From Monilinia fructicola (taxonomy: Eukaryota > Ascomycota > Leotiomycetes > Helotiales > Sclerotiniaceae): a stretch of DNA of 64,000 bases. Below are positions 34,633 to 47,300 of this stretch, piece after piece. The stretch covers positions 1,443,001 through 1,507,000 of the forward strand of contig VICG01000015.1 in assembly GCA_008692225.1 (NCBI GenBank), written 5' to 3'. The notes below the pieces were generated by a model. That model had not been told where the DNA came from and made no database searches. It was given only the letters and a program-made list of their open reading frames with translations. Every line of letters begins with the position of its first letter. The first letter of the stretch is position 1. A program made the translations under genes and the position numbers.

Positions 34633-37096
34633 ATTATTCATCCATCCATTTATCGATAGTTCTACTATAGATTAGATCGCCCTAAAGGCTGGAGATAAGA
34701 AGAATCCATTAAAAGAGAAATGAATATGGAGTAGATGGCCCAAGGGATGATAAGATAGAAATATGATATGATATGATGATGATGATGATGATATGATGAT
34801 ATAATGATGGAAAACCCCCCTCTCCCCCCAGAAAAAAAAGAAAGAAAAAACCGCTCAGGGCGAATGGAAATACTAAAGCGGCAACTAGACATTATTGGTT
34901 CAGAGGTATATATAAGGATGAGCTAAACTCGAAAGTAAAGTAAGTAGCCCTGGAGGTAATTTGCGACTAGGGAGGTATAAGTACTCTGTACAGTAGACGA
35001 TAGTTGGGAAAGTTTGTTTGTGTACATCAATTGGATTGATTATCTATCTACCTAGCAGGTAGGCACTTACCTAGTTTTTAATGTCCGTCCGAGAGTTTGC
35101 AATTATGTTGAATCATCGTCCATGGTCCATGGTCCATGGTCCATCGTCCATCGTCCATTGTCCACTGTCATTTGGTTGAATGAAGTCAATTGATGGTTCC
35201 CAAGGTCAACTCAACAGCTCTATCTATGACATCCATCCACGGAGACTGTAGATATTATAAATAAACAAACGAACGAATGGTAGAGAATGAAGAAAGGGCC
35301 AGACATGTGTTCTGGAATCACAATGTACAAACGGAGTACACCCTACAGTACCAACCTAGGATGGACGGGAGTAAGATGGAAGGTCCACGGGTACAGGAAC
35401 AAGTACGAGGTAGGTAGGTGGTAGGTAGGCAGGCAGGTACCTAGTACGTTGGAACTTGATATGAGGGTATCCATGTAGACATATGGACGAATGAGGAGAG
35501 GAGGAAAGAGAGGGCGGAAAGGGAGTTGAGCGAGTTGAGTGAGAGCGTACTGTCACAGAATAAGAGAATGGAACCATGATCGATATCGTACTTGCTGTAT
35601 TGTATGATTCGTTACCCCTAGAATAGCATCAGATCTTGTGGACCAGTCCACGGGTGGTAGAGGGATCAATAAGTGAATACGAGTAATGAATCCCTCCTAC
35701 TCGAGTAGATCCATCCCACCATCCACACAGGAGGTAATGAGTACGGAGTGCGACCTAGGTAGGTGGTGGTGTGGTTAGGGACTTCAAGGTTACTTTGTAG
35801 TGAAAGGGTTATTGTCCACGGGTACGTTAATACTTATGGTTGTTTGTTGTATTACGAAATTGAGGTTGTAGTTGATTATCGAACCTACCTTATCCTACCT
35901 TACCTACAGTATCTGTCCTATCCTGTCCTATCCTATCCTATCCTACACTATGGAGACTCCTCATGGTCTCAACCTGCACTGTGCGTATTGCGTATTGTAT
36001 GCGTAATGCAGTAAGCCAACTAGTATCATTCGCTCTTGTCCTATGAGAAGCCTTTCGTCCGATGAAATTGATATCGTAATTAATATGAACAAGGTTTCTA
36101 GAGTCGGGTTTCATAAGCCCTCTCTCTGATGGATTCATGAACGAATACAAAGGCTATTCGACACTCTTCTCCGGCCTGGTAATATAAGTGAAGCATCGGG
36201 GGGTATGGACTCTTTCGAGAATAACTACGAGGTAGGTATACGGTACACGGAGACTTCATTATAAAACCCTCTGTTCCCGCCGGGTCCCCCTTTTCTTGAT
36301 AAGGATGATAGAGGTAATGGAGCGAAAGAAAATGTGAGAACATGAGTTTGGAAGCCTCGCCGTAAAGCAAAGGACGGCCATCAAACAAAGTAAGTGGCCA
36401 GACAATGTGATCGAATCGAATCCTTTGGTTGTTTGTCGACGTCCCTGATGCTGGATAAAGAAAATATGGCCAAGAAAGAAAATGGCTTTGACTGGCATTC
36501 TCATGCATTCGCATCTTCAACATCCATCATTCGAGTAGGTCGTGAGGTTCTGCGATCCTTAAGGATTGCTTTTATGGATACATGGATTGCATCCATCAAT
36601 AGTAAGATGGAGGTAGGTAGGTATGTATTTTTGGAAGCCTTTTCTGAATCAAGATAGATATGATGGTCTGATGGATGCTCACGTGACTTGGCCCAATGTT
36701 CTACGGCAGTACATCCAAGATAACTACTGACGGGGTAAATAAGTACTGAAACATCTTATCAAAACCCAAGCTATCCATCCCACAAGATGGAAGACACCCA
36801 AACGTCTATTTGTGCAACTTGACCCTGATCCCAATGTAAACAGCCTATCATACAATATGGCACTCACTCCATACAGTCCTCCGGCGCATAGATTACCACA
36901 CACATCCATACGGGTACATGGAATCTCTCGAGCGCATGCCAACAAATCATTCTCCACAAAAGACCTCTGGGAAAATGCAGGGGCCCATATCCGAGTTGGC
37001 AACAATAATCCCATTCGATTTTTGTTTTTATCACGACCCTCAAGTCTCAAAGGACCGCATAAAACTTACCTTACTGACTGAGCTTAAATTGACACC

Positions 37097-38097
37097 ATGA
37101 CAAGCTACTTTTCTCGGATGACTTCATATCATCCTTATCACCCTGTGGATATCAATCTCTCGGGAAAGTTTTGTGGAGAATAGTTTCAGCCCTCTACTCT
37201 CATCATTGCCTTTGGGACAACATGGGCTCTGGTCCTCGGCGCAAGCCCTCTTTGCCGTGCGAAGATTTTATCCCAGGCTCAATGCAAAGGATCAAGGCCT
37301 TATCTTATGGTTTATCTTGAGTAAGTCCGGCAGGCGATGCTCGTTGTCTGTGGGTAGTAGTGACGTCTAACACTGGGATAGCGGGGTCAATTCACATATT
37401 CTTCGAGGGATATTTCGTCTATAACCACCATGCCCGGATGGCAAGCAGGACGGACCTTTTCGGTCAACTGTGGAAGGAATATGCGCTCTCCGATTCGAGA
37501 TACATGTCGTCCGATTCATTCCTGTTGACCATTGAAGCATGGACCGTTGTGCGTCTGCCCATGGTCCGAACGCTGCATGCACGATGCTAATGCGATGGGT
37601 AGATACTTTGGGGCCCGCTCTCCTACCTCACCGCCGTATTCATCACCACCAACTCCCAATTCCGACATACCGTCCAAGCGCTCGTGTCCACCGGGGAGCT
37701 CTATGGGAACCTGCTATATCTGGTCACCAGCTTACTCGATGAGTACACGACCGGCAGGCGTTACTATCGGCCGGAACCCCTCTACTTCTGGGTCTACTTC
37801 GTATTGATGAACTCTCAATATGGCTCTTCGTTCCCGGATGTAAGGGGCATCTTCAACGTGGAATGGATTCTCGCTAACCTCTGCGACGCAGTTGCGCTCT
37901 ACGACAGCATCATCGCTTCGGCCCGATCTTTTGAAATCTCCGATCCACCCATCGGAGGGAAACGCACGCGAAAAGTCAAGGACGATGCCAGCAAAAAGGA
38001 GAAGGAGTACCGCAAAGTGCCCGCCCCCCAAGAATCCGATACGCGATCGAGAAGAGGCGGGAAGACGAAGAAATACCTGGATGACTTTTCGGATTGA
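37097..38097 (+). CDS. EBP-family sterol delta8-delta7 isomerase (EXPERA type)
   Basis: Homologue of emopamil-binding protein, the animal/plant ER sterol C8-isomerase. ATG 37097 leads to YHPYHPVDINLSGK. The next parts are FGTTWALVLGA (span 1) and LNAKDQGLILWFIL. Across an intron (GTAAGT...GGGATAG) comes TGSIHIFFEGYFVYNHH, whose His/Glu residues are family hallmarks, then RTDLFGQLWKEYALSDSRY. After an intron (GTGCGT...GGGTAG) come WGPLSYLTAVFITTNSQF, ALVSTGELYGNLLYLVTSL and EPLYFWVYFVLMNSQ. A third intron (GTAAGG...GACGCAG) precedes ALYDSIIASA. The tail is basic and lysine-rich (KDDASKKEKEYRK, then SRRGGKTKKY). Breaks near 37167, 37185, 37245 and 37816 need one-base corrections; one gives an apparent in-frame TAG. 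The catalytic core is otherwise complete. Confidence 0.87.
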
Positions 38098-38529
38098 ACG
38101 CCACGAACCCACAATCTCCACTCTCCAGGTCTCGAGAGCACGACCGAAAAGTTCCGCCGCTCATGACGATGCATCTAGCCGCGACATCTGGACGGAAGTG
38201 TGTCGCACGACGATGGCTTGAGCATTTCAACGATGGACCAGGGTGGAAATGAGCGGGGCCGTATGCCGACGCGTACAGCAGATGCCGTCATGAATTCATG
38301 TATGATACCTTTACGAATCACGAGAGCGTCTCCGGGCCAGACGTAGAATTTCAAACATCCCATCCATCACGGCGTGCGCATCGTGGGAGATTGGCATTCG
38401 ACGAATGGGCATCCCGGCGAGTCCAAATCGCCGATCGATCGCAACACTAGGGCCATCACTTGGGGTGTTGTTTTGGTTTTTCCTTTTTTTCGATATCATC
38501 AATCATAGTCATATTTTACGTTATCTCTA

Positions 38530-38665
38530 ATCTCAGTTATCCCCCCCTTTCATCCTCCATTCCCTTCTCCGTCCCCTTCTCTATTCCCTTCTCCGTCCCC
38601 TTCTCCATCCCCTCATCTTCTCCATCCCCCCATCTTCTCCATCCCCCCATCTTCTCCCATCCCCG
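38530..38665. repeat. CCCCTTCTC/CCATC pyrimidine repeat
   Basis: Imperfect tandem CCCCTTCTCCGT/CCATCCCC units on the + strand, strongly strand-asymmetric (nearly all pyrimidine). Confidence 0.85.
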
Positions 38666-38730
38666 CCCTCCGCCCGCCCGCGAATGGGAGAACTGATACA
38701 CTACACGGTTCTTCGTTGCGCGCCTCTTAC

Positions 38731-38770
38731 TTGCGTGCTTGCGTGCTTGCGTGCTTGCGTGCTTGCGTGT
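38731..38770. repeat. TGCTTGCG octamer array
   Basis: About five perfect tandem copies of the 8-bp unit TTGCGTGC. It is the only GC-rich microsatellite of this desert. Confidence 0.9.
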
Positions 38771-39019
38771 GTTCCATCGACCCGCATTGAATCAAATCGC
38801 ATGCACCGAATGATATTGAATCGTATATAGACATCCACGTCCCTTTCACACCCGTAGGCACGCCAGTCGCTCGCTACCCGCCACGCCGGTAGCTAGGTAT
38901 CCGAGATGAAAGGAGAGAATCACAGTAATTGCAGCGAGGGATCACGAGGCGTCGTTGCGTGTATGTCTTGACGGTTTTTGGCGATGCGGTTTGTTGTTTA
39001 TTCATCATGGGAGGAGTTT

Positions 39020-39180
39020 GGTTGGGATGGGATGGGAGGGATGGGATGGGATGGATGGGATGGATGGGATGGATGGGGAGATGGGAGATGGGAGGTGGAG
39101 GTTGTGTTGTGTTGGGTTATGGATGTGTTTATTAATCTATTTATTTGTTTATTTATTTATTTATTTATTTATTTATCTTT
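39020..39180. repeat. GGGAT/GGATG and TTTA arrays
   Basis: A purine array (GATGGGATGG type) at 39024-39090 is followed by a (TTTA)n array at 39136-39176. Confidence 0.9.
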
Positions 39181-39429
39181 CACTTCTACTCGTATATCAA
39201 ATATATAAGTACCCGATAAGGAAATATATTAAAAGGGGGGAGCGGGAGCGGGAGTAGCTAATCGAAAGGATGTTTTATCTTAGGATTATTAGTTAATTAA
39301 TTAATTATATAATTATATGATACGATATAATTGTTACGATTATATACTAAAGCGAGTCAATAGAGGTTAGTTAACTAGAATGAGAAAGCTAAGGAAGGAA
39401 GAGATCTCTAAGAGCCTTAGAAATCTCTT

Positions 39430-40340
39430 TTTTATTTTGTTTTTAGATATCTTTATTATTTATAATTTGATTTTTAAAATTAAATTTCGAAAATAAATAT
39501 ACAATATTATATTATAATAAAATTAATGAAGTAAATTTTAATAAAATAAATATATAAAAATTATTATAAAAAAAAGCTAGGAATTAAAAAGATTTATTTT
39601 AAATTAAACTTAATTAATTATTTAAGATAAATTAAAGTTATTTAATTTTATAGAATAATTAAATATATATTATAGAAATTAGACTTAATATTTAAATAAA
39701 TTTAATTTTATAAATTTCCTTTTTATAATATTTTTTTGAAATTATTAAAATATATGATTAATTAACTTTTTTATAAATTCTTAATTTTTTAAAAATATAT
39801 AAAATATTAAAATATATAGAATATAAAAAGCTTAATTATAATATTTCTTTTTAATAATAGAAAATCTAATAAACTTTTAAAATTATTTATTTATATTTAT
39901 ATATTATTTTATATATATTATTTTATATATTATTTTATATATTATTTTATATATTATTTATATATTATTTATTATTATTTATATATTATTTTAATTTCTA
40001 ATATTATTATAATATAATTATATATTTTTATTTAAATTTCTATACTTCTATATAAGCCTTAAGCGAATTATATTATTAGCTAGTTTAAATAGTTATATTT
40101 AAAGCTTATAAATAATATCTACTTATTTCTTAATAACTAAAGGTTTAATAAACTTAAAAATTGTATATTTAAAAAGTATATAGTTTATAGAGTATGATTA
40201 TTTACTTTAATATTATTTTATATATTGTTTTGATTTATAATATTATTATAATGTAGATATACACTTTTGTTTAAGTTTTTATATTTCTATATAGACTTTA
40301 TGTAGTTTTTTTAACCCAATTAGCTTTTAGTTAATGAGAC
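39430..40340. other. Extremely AT-rich block, possible RIP relic
   Basis: About 0.9 kb of almost pure A+T with very few G or C, many TA steps and no open frame of note. It includes tandem TATATTATTT units at 39900-39975. Such blocks in filamentous ascomycetes are typically transposon copies degraded by repeat-induced point mutation, but no recognisable element ends or coding remnants survive here. Confidence 0.6.
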
Positions 40341-42188
40341 GTTTTAGAATATGTAACTTATAGATATAGATATACATACATGAGCTAAACTCCGAAGTAT
40401 AGTATAGGAGGAATAGGGCATTCATTCATTCGGGAGGAGAGAGATTGGAGATGCCCAGCCAAAGGACCGGACGGTTATGGTTCATTGCAGTACTCTATAC
40501 AGTAAGGTTACAGTAGACCGTCTGTTTTTGGGTTCGGGTTAATGTTGCGGCTAGGTCTATGATGGGTTGAGCTTATTTATTTCGGTTTGGGTTGGGGTTT
40601 GGGTTGATAAGTGTTACAGTGTATTTATTAATTACTTGGTCACATGACCATACTAGCCTAATTCGCCTAGCTTATCTACTGTATCAAATTAGCTTAGCTT
40701 AGTAAGCGGAGACCCATAAATTAAGATCCGCTCACTTTTACAATCCTCATCTTAATTTTATTTTAATCAAAACAGTCACAATAAGTGTTTAAATGACGAG
40801 TGGGAAGTGCAGATGTAGATGGCTCGGGATATCGCTTTGGGGGTTTCGTTTGGTGATTTGGGATGGGATATGGAAGATGCGATGGAAGATGCATGATAGG
40901 AAATGCGTGAATTTCAGCTGATGCAGGTACGTCGGTAGATGTCGATGTACCTTTTTCCTCTCTCACGATAGTATAATCTTACTCTGTACATACTATATAC
41001 AGTACATACTCCGTAGATTGACTACAGTCTGTACCTGCTGTACTGGTATGTACTGGTCGGTACAGTATTATTCTTTGTGCATCACCGGGACCACGTTCTG
41101 TTGATGATAATAGAGCTAGAGGATCTCTTGTATCCATGGCAATCATGGCAATCACGCACGGACATCATGGATATCATTATCATATAAAAATGTCTTGTAA
41201 ATTTCTATTTGAATACTCCAGGGCTCCCGAGCTCCGTACAGTATCAACAAATCTATGGTGTCTTCTTCATCTTATTATTGTATCAAAATGGACCTCTCTT
41301 TCCTCCCTCCCTACCTACCTGCTGGGTACCGTGGAATCTCAATCCTAAATGTCGCCCCTCTGCTTCCTCTCTTCCTCTCCTCCTCTGCTCCTCTGTTCCA
41401 GAAGGATCGCCAGGAATGTAAAAATAAAATGATTTAAGACTTTGGGAATGTCTTGCCGACCCTTGACGTTACCAACCTGGGGAAGATATCCCGAACCCTG
41501 GAAGACCATCAAAATTCTAATTTCGATGCACATCTCTTGGAAGATGAATGTTAAAATGACCTGACCAATGAATGGAAATGGGGATCATCGCTGTAATGAG
41601 GGCATCTCTTCAAGGTTCCTAGTACCCGGCATGAGAACGGGAACATCGTCTCCTTTTGCCATCTGGAGGTGGTTCATTACTACTGCAGTATGGGGACTCT
41701 TTGCTCAGTTTGAACGGTATCAATTTCCCACGGTTCCATTGGTACCAAAGTTTTCCCAGGTGACTTTCGATTTTGACTTTTGCCTTTTTGACTTTTGGCT
41801 TTTGGCTTTAATTAATTTGTTGGATGATGACTGGGTATTCACGATTCACTTCACGCCAAAAAATAACTTATATCTCTCGCGGGGAGATATTGATATCCGT
41901 CGGTACGGTACAGATTAGTCCTCCGTCCGTCCTGTCATGAGATTGAGATGCGATATGAGATTGATAGGTGAGTGAAACATATAATATATATACCTGTGGA
42001 GAGGAGGAGAAGGAAAGGGTCAGGAAAGTGACAAGTATGATAATAATACAAGTACTTGAGTATAGATAGGTACAGAGGATAATAGATATCAGCTACTGGG
42101 AGGTTGATTAATAATAATATCTTATATAATCAATGAAGACAGACACACAAACAGACAGACACATAAACAGATAGATAGATAAACTATT

Positions 42189-42198
42189 TACCTAGGTA
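42189..42198. promoter_or_regulatory. TACCTAGGTA palindrome (intergenic)
   Basis: Exact copy of the recurrent palindrome, here far from any supported gene. This weakens a pure promoter-element interpretation. Confidence 0.4.
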
Positions 42199-42885
42199 AA
42201 TAAATTTATTACTATTTTCAAACCCTTAATCATTTTATTAAAATCGTTTTATTATTATTGTTATTATAATAGGAACTTTATTATTTCACTTAAATATAAA
42301 ATTAGATTTTGATTTATAACTAATTATATATACCCGTTACTATAACTAGTAACTTTCTCTCTTCTCTCCTTTCTCTCTTTTCTTCTCTCTCTTTTATCTC
42401 TTTCATCTCTTTATTATACATCTCTCTCATTAATTATAATTACTCATCTTACCAAAAACAAAACTTCATATTCTCCTTTCCTTTTTCCTCTTCAAATTAA
42501 AACACCTAATTAAAGATTTAATCCAACCCAATCCAATCAAACCAATCAATTAAATCAAAAATACATTTAATCATCTTCTTTTCTTAACTTTATATACTTA
42601 CTTCTAGGTTTGCTTTGCTTTCTAAGGTTATTCGCCCTTCTTCCCTTTTAAAAAAGACAACTATATACACCCATGAACACTTATATTCGAATACGCTATC
42701 TCGTTATTACCTAGATATACTCTTACTCGAATATATACAATTACATTCTTATACAATTATACTCTTATACAATTCCATTCGTATATACTTCTACTCTTAT
42801 TAATGTAAAATCATTTATTTCTTTTCTCACTACTTAAAATAGTAGTACTATACCCTTTCTCCATCAAAAGTTATACCACCATCAT

Positions 42886-43195
42886 ACATCCATCCATCCA
42901 TCCATCCATCCATCCATCCATCATCCATCCATCATACATATACATACATCCATACATATATGCTCATACCATATTATATACCTAATACTATATACCTAAT
43001 ATACACATATACATATACACATACATACATACACACACATACATATATACCCATTTTTTATACCATACCATACCAATTTTATACCAACCATACCATCTCA
43101 TACCAAATCATCCAATTCCATCCAATCCAATCCCATCCTATTCAATCCCATCCCATCCAATCCAATCCAATCCAATCCAATCCATCCACCATCTC
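42886..43195. repeat. CATC, ACAT and ATCCA tandem arrays
   Basis: A (CATC)n array at 42886-42932, imperfect (ACATAT)n near 42940-43050, and (ATCCA/ATCCC)n at 43105-43190. This is continuous simple-sequence DNA on the approach to the LIM-RhoGAP promoter. Confidence 0.9.
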
Positions 43196-43912
43196 CCATT
43201 TCATACCTACCTACTGCTCTTCTTCTATCTTTCTATCCTTCTATCCTTCTATCTTCCCCTTCTACCCTTCTACTCTTCCCGCCTTCTCCCCTTCTACCTT
43301 TTATCTTCTACTAACTTATTTCAGAATATTGCAAGCTTCACAAACTCTCCACTCCTCCTCTCCTCTCCTCTCCTCTCCTATCCTATCCTATCCTATCCTC
43401 CCCTCCCCTCTCCTCTCTCCTCTCTCAAAATTCAATATAAAATAAATCCTTCACCGATTCCATCCCTCAAATTTTACTTTCGTACAATATTCCACTACGA
43501 ATTATTGCATGTTTTTCTTCTTCTTCTTTTCTTCTCTTCTCCTCTCCCTTCGAATTGAATTCATCTGTTACTTGTTCACACCGCCGACTTTTCTCAAAAT
43601 CTACTTGGTCATTTAAATAAATACCTTTCCCCACGCGAAATACCGGTAACTCAGTCCTTATCGAAAAGTCGAGCAGGACTCAACTCTCAACTCAACTCAA
43701 CAAAAACAAAACAAATACAAATACAAATACAAACACAAACACAAACACAAAAACAAGAACAAGAACAAGAACATAATTGGAGATCTAGAATTTCTCGTAT
43801 TCAAATTAAAAATACCACAGTCTGGAAATATACGCGGGGAAACTAAAACAAAAAAGGAGTAACATAAGAAAGCGAAAAAAAGTCGCGAGAATATCATTTT
43901 TGGCTTCTTCTC

Positions 43913-43948
43913 CTTCTCCTTCTCCTTCTCCTTCTTCTTCTCCTTCTG
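43913..43948 (+). promoter_or_regulatory. CT-rich tract in front of LRG1-like gene
   Basis: An uninterrupted TTCTCC-type pyrimidine tract of about 36 nt lies some 360 bp before the start codon. CT-rich stretches of this kind are common just upstream of fungal transcription starts, so this plausibly marks the core promoter. Confidence 0.45.
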
Positions 43949-44016
43949 CTCAATTGATGGTCATTCGTTTCATGTTCTGCAGGCTGAATGTTCCTTGAAC
44001 TCTGAATCGCCAACAC

Positions 44017-44085
44017 ATGCGGAGGTCAATTGAGTGGAACCCTTCCCTTACCTTGCGACTCGACAACGTCAGAATTTCACAGTAA
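44017..44085 (+). promoter_or_regulatory. Possible 22-codon upstream ORF
   Basis: The first ATG after the CT tract (44017) opens a 22-codon frame ending in TAA at 44083-44085, about 220 nt before the main start at 44307. If the leader begins near the CT tract and is unspliced here, this uORF would lie on the mRNA and could lower translation. The transcript start is not known. Confidence 0.3.
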
Positions 44086-44306
44086 TTCCTTAATAAGAGC
44101 ACAATACGAACGATACGAGATTCAATCAATCTGCAAGGACCAAGACGACTTTATCTACCACCGAAACTTATTACATTCACATTATTCACACTGGCTACCG
44201 CGACTCGAAGTGCTCGACACAAGCAGTGATTTCAAAACTACAACATAATAGGGGGCTCGAACAAGGTCTGGAGATAGTTGTGGGTAACAACGTTGATCAT
44301 TAAATA

Positions 44307-47300
44307 ATGGGTCCTCAATCAGAGGCAGGCCCCTATGCCGAAGGCGAAAATTATGATCCTACACATTCCGACGATGGGGGAAGACTTACAACGGAGAGGG
44401 ATATCACAATGCAAGAGCAACATCTGCCGAAGCCCAACGGTCCGGATCGAAGGATGAATGCATCTCCAGCAAACAGTGCGAGTGGCAGAGATGGACCCCT
44501 GAGAGATGGGAATCGCAGGCCAAGTACTGAGCGCACACGATCACGAACGCGAACGGGAAGGACTGGAAGTGGAAGTTTGAGATTGTGTAAAAAGTGCGGT
44601 GAGCCTTTGACAGGTCAATTCGTACGTGCGCTTGGAGGCACATTCCACCTGGACTGTTTTAGATGTCGAGTAGGTCATTCCAAGCTTTCATCATCTCAAC
44701 TCGTAGCATTTAATCTCTGACCTGTGCACTTCATAGGACTGTGGTCAGATAGTCGCATCAAAGTTCTTTCCCGTGGACGATGAGAATGGAGAAGGACAAT
44801 ACCCCCTGTGCGAGACCGATTACTTTCGACGTTTAGATTTGATATGTCACCAGTGTAATGGGGCACTTCGAGGATCATACATCACAGCCCTCGAGCGCAA
44901 ATACCATATCGACCATTTTACCTGTTCCGTATGCCCAACAGTATTCGGCGCGCAAGATAGTTATTACGAGCATGATGGGCAAGTTTACTGTCATTACCAT
45001 TATTCGACACGGTTCGCGCAGCGATGTAATGGGTGTCAGACGGCAATCTTGAAACAATTTGTGGAGATATTTCGAAATGGTCAGAATCAGCATTGGCATC
45101 CTGAATGTTATATGATCCATAAGTTTTGGAACGTCAGATTGGCATCCCCGCAGGATGTCCAGGAGGTTCAACAGGAGCTGGATGATACGACGGACGAAGA
45201 AGGTCGAAATGCTGTGCGATTAGAAGAAGAGAGGATGGAAGAAAAGGTCTACAAAATTTGGAGTGTACTATCGACATTCGAAGAATCCTCTGCGGCTTGT
45301 ATATCGGATATGCTTCTACATGTGAGCAATGGTGCCTATATGGATGGTGTAATGGTCGCAAAGAAGTTCATATGGCACGTTGATATACTTTTCTGTTCTG
45401 CGGATAAACTGGATGCCATAATGATGAGGGAGGGCTCAAAGGGTGCGTGCCTTATTCACATCCTCCTTGTTTTTACTAATGTTGTCAGGGCTTTCATACT
45501 CGCGCGAAGCAAAGTTGCTATGCAAGAAAATAGTGGCATTTTTCTCTCTACTATCCAAGACTCAGGAGACGGGAGTTCGCAAACTTGGCGTCACACAAGA
45601 ACTTCTCGCATTGGTAACTGGGTTGGCTCACTATCTGAAGTTGTTGATTCGGATCTGTCTCCAAGGCGCATTAAAGGTTGAAAGAGACCAAAAGGATCCG
45701 GAAGGCCTTCACCAATTCCTTGATGACTTGGGTGATATGGAAGCAATCAAGAACGATGAGAGGTCATTGGAAGCCACCACGGGAACCCCTGGACTTTCGG
45801 CACCGAATTCCGATTCATGCATTAAATGTCAAAAGCCAATTGAGGATGAATGTGCCCGGTTTGAAGAAAGGAGATGTCATTTGGCATGCTTGCAATGCTC
45901 CAACTGTGAGCGGGATCTTGCCCAAAAACTCGAAGATATCAGGTTTAATGATATAGACCAACGGGTGTACTGTAATGATTGTCAAGGTCTGGCTCCAGAT
46001 GTGATATCAGGGTTCGTGCGAGTGACGAGGTTACAACAATATGTCTTCCTCTTGAGGGTTGCTTTAGCTCGACTGCTCGAATATTTACGGACCAAGGGTA
46101 CTCTTCCACATACTTCAGATGACCCTAACCTAAATGGTTACAATTCGAGTGAGGGTCACAAAGTTCCTTCTGATGGTGATCCACCTATGTTGAGGTCTGA
46201 AGCACGCTCAAAATCGTTTGGAGGGCCAGTTGACGAGAATCCGCGTGAATCATCCTACGAGAATACCTTGAATGATGTAAGGAGATTACGAAGTACTCGG
46301 ATGGACAAGCATCTGTCTTCTACCATCAAAAAAGCAAGAACCTCGCGAATAATGGATGGCGTTGACAACAAGAGACCGGGTTCGGCAGGTGCTGATGGGT
46401 CAGATTCCAGGAATAACGAATTTCAAGTCGTTGAGGATCGCGATGGGAATGGTGAATCGAGAACCGAATTAATGTTTGGACATCAAGATGCGCTCACCCT
46501 GGACGATATTCCGAGAATAGTGGCCGCCGAACAAGCAAAGGAACAGAGACCCAATGCGTATAAGCATGCCCGTCATGAACTATTCCGAACATCAATTACC
46601 GAGCCTAAACTCGTCAATGGACATCAAAGAACCTTCTCGGCCGGGTAATGACCTGGATGCACAAACCCAACGCCAACAACAACAGAGAGTCACAGGGAAG
46701 AAATATTTCTCAGAGTTATCTGCTTTGGAATACTTCATTGTACGTCATGTTGCAGTTATCGCTATGCAACCCTTGTTGGATGGCCACTTTACCATGGAAG
46801 AATTGCTTAATTTGATCGAGACTAGAAAACCTACTTTCTGGGGGAAGATGGGCAAGGCTTTCAAGAATGATGGTAAAAAGACGAATGTGAAAAAGAAGGG
46901 TGTATTTGCCATACCACTTGAGGTGATCGTGGAAAAGGATGGTGCTGAGTCAACCGATGGTGTTGGCCCTGGAGCTCTCAAGATTCCTGCTCTTGTCGAT
47001 GATGCAATTGCCGCGATGAGAAAGATGGATCTTTCAGTTGAGGGTGTATTCAGAAAGAATGGTAACATCCGAAAACTTAATGAAACAGTCAAAGAGATTG
47101 ATCAAGGGGGGGTGTGATGCTGTGGATCTCAGTCGACAAAATGTTGTACAGGTTGCGGCACTGCTCAAGAAATATCTTCGAGATTTGCCAGACCCTTTGC
47201 TAACTTTCAAACTCCACAACTTGTTTATCGCTTCGCAAAAGATAGCCGATGAAGACAAGCGACGTAGAGTGCTGCATCTAACATGCTGTTTACTTCCCAA

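Larger units (their letters stand above)
32113..37096. other. Repeat-rich gene desert
   Basis: About 5 kb without a supported gene. The SET3 leader and promoter occupy the first few hundred bases. The rest is packed with microsatellites and minisatellites (listed separately) and A+T-rich or purine-rich simple DNA. Long apparent frames, such as Ser/Leu/Pro-rich ones at 32600-33250, are products of the (GA)n/(GT)n tracts. Confidence 0.7.
38098..43980. other. Repeat- and AT-rich gene desert
   Basis: Nearly 6 kb without a supported gene. It contains pyrimidine repeats, octamer and tetramer arrays, a 0.9-kb extremely AT-rich block and further AT-rich simple DNA at 42180-42900. Candidate frames here translate to low-complexity peptides only. 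Confidence 0.7.

Noticed and set aside
40560..40620. G/T-rich stretch (gggtt-type repeats) resembling telomeric DNA
   Set aside because: Units are irregular (GGGTTGGGGTTTGGG) and not TTAGGG, and the stretch is short and internal.
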